Source: Clostridiales bacterium
Lineage (GTDB): Bacteria; Bacillota; Clostridia; Christensenellales; Aristaeellaceae
DNA: 64,000 bases
NCBI GenBank assembly: GCA_015056415.1
Contig: SVGJ01000010.1
Span: 1-64,000, forward strand
Direction of reading: 5' to 3'
Position 1 is the first letter of the stretch; every line of letters begins with the position of its first letter. The position numbers were made by a program, and so were the translations under genes. Shown here piece by piece: positions 61,716-64,000 of the stretch. The notes under the pieces were generated by a model. The model ran no database searches and had not been told where the DNA came from. It was given only the letters and a program-made list of their open reading frames with translations.

Positions 61716-63113
61716 TTATCGCAATACCAGCGGCGTATCTTCGCCGAGATATTTCTTTACGTTGGTAAACGCACGCTCCATGCTTTCGACCTGGCTTTCA
61801 CTCATGCCGTCCGGAGCAGGCTGATGGCTTGGTGTCACGCGATAGTAATACCGGCCGTCCTGCTTGAAGCGCCAGATATAGGTGGGCGTATAGCTCACCT
61901 GATCGAAGACGACCTTCTGTCCATCATAAGAGATCTTCAGGTGCAGCAGCATACCGGCCACATTGGAATTGGTACGTGACCCATTCAACAGGGTGCCCAG
62001 GGAGTAGGCGCAAAGGGTCTTTCCCTGCGAACCATCAGCCAGGTTGCCCGTCAGCCATGTTACAGGCTGCACAACACGGCTTCCCGCGCCGATGATCAAG
62101 TCCACCCCGGCGTCAGCCAGCTGCTGCGCGAAGGCGATCTGCTTGTTTGTGGCGCTCGCTTTTCCCGAGGACGCCGTACCGTTCAGCGAAACGATCACGA
62201 CCTGCGCGCCCTGTTTGCGCGCCTCGGCCACATCCCGGAGGATCACGTCCGCTCCGTCGCTGAGGGCGTCAGTGGCAACGGCAAAGGAATTCCCGTCCTT
62301 CTTCATGGCGTTGCGACCCTTATCGCCCAGGGCGTCGGTCACATAATGTAGCAGAGCGACCTTCACACCGCCCAGCTCCATGATACGGCCAGCCACAGCT
62401 GCGTCGTTCTCGCTGGTGTAAGCGCCCAGCGCCGTCATACCCGTGGCCTGAACCGCGGAAACCGTGGAGGAAAGCCCGGCCATGCCCTGATTATACGCAT
62501 TCCGATACCCAACCGCCACAGCGTCAACACCCATACGCGACAGCATGGGCAATGCATCGGCAGTCGTGTTGACATCCGAAAGCTTGATATCGGGGTAGAT
62601 CATGTTCTCCAGCGTCACCATGGAAAAATCGGCGGAAAGCTCATCTCTCAGAAGCGCCAGCACATCCGAGAAGTCATACTTCTTGGCCTCGCTGAAATAG
62701 TGCTGCTGGCGCAGGTCACCATCGATGATAATACTGCCGCCAAACGTGGCGGTAAAACTGCCGCCCGGCACAGCCGTGGGCGCAGGCGATGCCGTGGGCT
62801 CCGCCGCCTGGTTCACCGGCGCAAACACCACCGGAGCAGACGGGTTCTCCTGCGCTGGCTGCGGCAGGGGCTCCAGCGTCGTCATCGGCTGCTGGGTATT
62901 GGCCTGGCTGATCGGAATATCGCCCAATGTCAATTCTGGCAGCAGTTCCCCCAGGGACAACGCCTGGAGCGCTTTGCCTGTATCAACGATCACATCCCGG
63001 TTGCTGCCCAGCCTGGGAAAAACAACCGCGAAGCCCAGAAGAACCACGACCGTAATGCAAAGCATCAGGATCGTACCAAAGGAAATACCCCGGCGCTTCC
63101 TTTGCCTGGCCAT
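61716..63113 (-). CDS. CapA-like (PGA_cap) metallophosphatase-fold lipoprotein-type protein
   Basis: A 465-residue extracytoplasmic protein. A basic start and one helix (about 10-33) anchor it, followed by a Pro/Ala/Thr-rich linker to about 115. The CapA domain begins FTATFGGSIIIDGDLRQQ, with LENMIYPD, LPMLSRMGVDAVAVGYRNAYNQG and DLIIGAGSRVVQPV. CapA takes part in poly-gamma-glutamate capsule formation, but no capB/capC is near, and many such proteins have unknown roles. The usual D/H metal ligands (GDIM, NNH) appear changed (GSII, YRN), so activity is doubtful. GGGAGGG site upstream. Confidence 0.8.
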   Translation of the reverse strand: MARQRKRRGISFGTILMLCITVVVLLGFAVVFPRLGSNRDVIVDTGKALQALSLGELLPELTLGDIPISQANTQQPMTTLEPLPQPAQENPSAPVVFAPVNQAAEPTASPAPTAVPGGSFTATFGGSIIIDGDLRQQHYFSEAKKYDFSDVLALLRDELSADFSMVTLENMIYPDIKLSDVNTTADALPMLSRMGVDAVAVGYRNAYNQGMAGLSSTVSAVQATGMTALGAYTSENDAAVAGRIMELGGVKVALLHYVTDALGDKGRNAMKKDGNSFAVATDALSDGADVILRDVAEARKQGAQVVIVSLNGTASSGKASATNKQIAFAQQLADAGVDLIIGAGSRVVQPVTWLTGNLADGSQGKTLCAYSLGTLLNGSRTNSNVAGMLLHLKISYDGQKVVFDQVSYTPTYIWRFKQDGRYYYRVTPSHQPAPDGMSESQVESMERAFTNVKKYLGEDTPLVLR

Positions 63114-63147
63114 GGTTCATCCCTCCCTTCGCCGGATCAGGCCGATC

Positions 63148-63267
63148 TTAGAACACCTGAGACATAACAGCCGCCAGCAGCACCGAACCGATCATCACCA
63201 CTGCCAGGGCCAGGCAGATGATACGGGTCATCTGCTGCTTCATTTCCGCCTTGCTCTTCTTAGCCAT
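63148..63267 (-). CDS. 39-residue single-helix membrane peptide
   Basis: A short gene between the CapA-like and CorC-type genes. It reads ATG to TAA over 39 codons, has AGGAGG 8 nt upstream, and encodes a basic N-terminus (MAKKSKAEMKQQ) and one hydrophobic helix (about 14-35). It resembles the small DUF4044-like membrane peptides of Bacillota in layout. Function unknown. It probably shares a transcript with its neighbours. Confidence 0.7.
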   Translation of the reverse strand: MAKKSKAEMKQQMTRIICLALAVVMIGSVLLAAVMSQVF

Positions 63268-63287
63268 AGGTTATTCCTCCTGTTGTT

Positions 63288-64000
63288 TTACGCCTGCGCC
63301 ATATGGGCAGGCTGTTTTTTCCATACGCGTACCTGTGTCACGCGGCGCTTGTCCATCTGCGTGACCTGTCCGCAAAGCAATTCAGTTTCAAAGCAGGCGC
63401 TGACGGCGGGAATGCACCCCAGCACCTCGGCGGCCCAGCCGCCCACGGTTTCCGCCTCGAAGGTATCCTCAACGTCCAGACTTTCCAGCAATTCGCTCAG
63501 CTGCACGCTGCCATCCACCAGACAGGAGCCGTCCTCCAGGGGGATCACGTCCTGGCTGATGATATCATGCTCGTCGTAGATCTCGCCCACGAGCTCCTCC
63601 AGCACGTCCTCCATGGTCACGATGCCCTCGGTACCGCCGAACTCATCCAGCACAACAACCATGTGCGTCTTGGTCTGCTGGAAAAGCTTCAGCAGTTTGG
63701 AGACCTTCAGCGTGGATGGCGCCATGACAGGAGCCGCCATGATCTGCCTGATGTCCTTGCAGCCGGCGTGCTGAAGCACATAAAAATCCTTCTCATGAAG
63801 AATGCCGACCACATGATCCATATCCTCGTGATACACAGGAATGCGGGAAAAACCGCTCTCGCGGAAAACATCGGCGGCGACCTCCATGCTGGCGGTGTCC
63901 TCCAGGGCAGTCACGTCTACGCGGGGCGTCATGATGCTCAGCACATCCAGATCGTTGAATTCAATGGCGGAGCGGATCAGTTCACCCTCGTGAGCGTCCA
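63288..64000 (-). CDS. Hemolysin C/CorC-type CBS-domain protein (5' end outside window)
   Basis: The C-terminal 236 residues of a CNNM/CorC-type protein; the membrane DUF21 domain lies beyond the window. Visible are HEGELIRSAIEFNDLDVLSIMTPRVDV, two CBS motifs (FRESGFSRIPVYHEDMDHVVGILHEKDFYV; KTHMVVVLDEFGGTEGIVTMEDVLEELVGEIYDE) and the CorC_HlyC domain (DGSVQLSELLESL...TVGGWAAEVLGCIP). Family members are linked to magnesium or other cation export. The frame is open to the last base. Confidence 0.92.
   Translation of the reverse strand, partial: DAHEGELIRSAIEFNDLDVLSIMTPRVDVTALEDTASMEVAADVFRESGFSRIPVYHEDMDHVVGILHEKDFYVLQHAGCKDIRQIMAAPVMAPSTLKVSKLLKLFQQTKTHMVVVLDEFGGTEGIVTMEDVLEELVGEIYDEHDIISQDVIPLEDGSCLVDGSVQLSELLESLDVEDTFEAETVGGWAAEVLGCIPAVSACFETELLCGQVTQMDKRRVTQVRVWKKQPAHMAQA

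Noticed and set aside
1..64000. Mobile elements, prophage, CRISPR arrays, toxin-antitoxin or defence systems
   Set aside because: No transposase, integrase, cas gene, regularly spaced repeats or paired small toxin-type genes were seen; gene content and codon use look uniformly chromosomal.

Overview
The window reads as chromosomal DNA from a spore-forming Bacillota, most likely a moderately GC-rich member of class Clostridia from a plant-fibre-rich habitat such as a gut. Evidence for sporulation is an intact spoIIAA-spoIIAB-sigF operon behind a sigma-H-type promoter, a GerQ-like protein and a cysteine-rich coat-type protein. Evidence for fibre use is a set of glycosidases for xylan, glucuronate side chains, beta-glucosides and pectin. 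Housekeeping genes (tyrS, scpAB, alr, ligA-pcrA, glnN, gatCAB) fit a core chromosome. I see no transposase, integrase, phage gene, CRISPR array, rRNA or tRNA. No gene-free stretch exceeds 300 nt; the longest is about 276 nt at 27591-27866, and it holds the yerC and glnN promoters.

Layout. 1-7524 (+): the end of tyrS, a YigZ protein, a MacA/MacB-type export system, a two-component system, a small alarmone synthetase overlapping the kinase gene, and a YdcZ-type membrane protein. 7628-9157 (+): the sigma-F operon. 9206-12027 (-): GH3 beta-glucosidase followed by deoD. 12122-14103 (+): a radical SAM YgiQ protein. 14105-15060 (-): a TetR regulator and a ferredoxin. 15198-15989 (+): the cysteine-rich coat candidate. 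16030-22497 (-): an eight-gene run, alr - M20 amidohydrolase - M55 D-aminopeptidase - S66 carboxypeptidase - M50 protease - scpA - scpB - HMA metal-binding protein. 22583-23002 (+): the GerQ-like gene. 22999-27590 (-): yerC-pcrA-ligA. 27767-29954 (+): type III glutamine synthetase.

30038-37726 is a hemicellulose region: GH39 beta-xylosidase and an MBL hydrolase in one operon, a divergent GH67 alpha-glucuronidase, and a large GH2 enzyme. None has a signal peptide, so they probably finish imported oligosaccharides in the cytoplasm. 37840-39531 encodes a beta-CASP nuclease. 39569-47701 is a peptide-use region: a P1 peptidase, a class I glutamine amidotransferase-like hydrolase, and a complete five-gene Opp/Dpp ABC importer.

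47784-57610 is a galacturonate/pectin island: GNAT, uxaC and a LacI-family regulator on the minus strand; uxaB-uxaA-MFS on the plus strand; then a short GH88/105-like protein and a GH28 polygalacturonase on the minus strand. Three near-identical 14-bp palindromes (50730, 50895, 57597) sit at the start of these three transcription units and suggest one regulon. 57654-64000 (-) holds a CorC-type protein (cut by the window edge), a 39-residue membrane peptide, a CapA-like protein, a Nif3-like protein and gatCAB.
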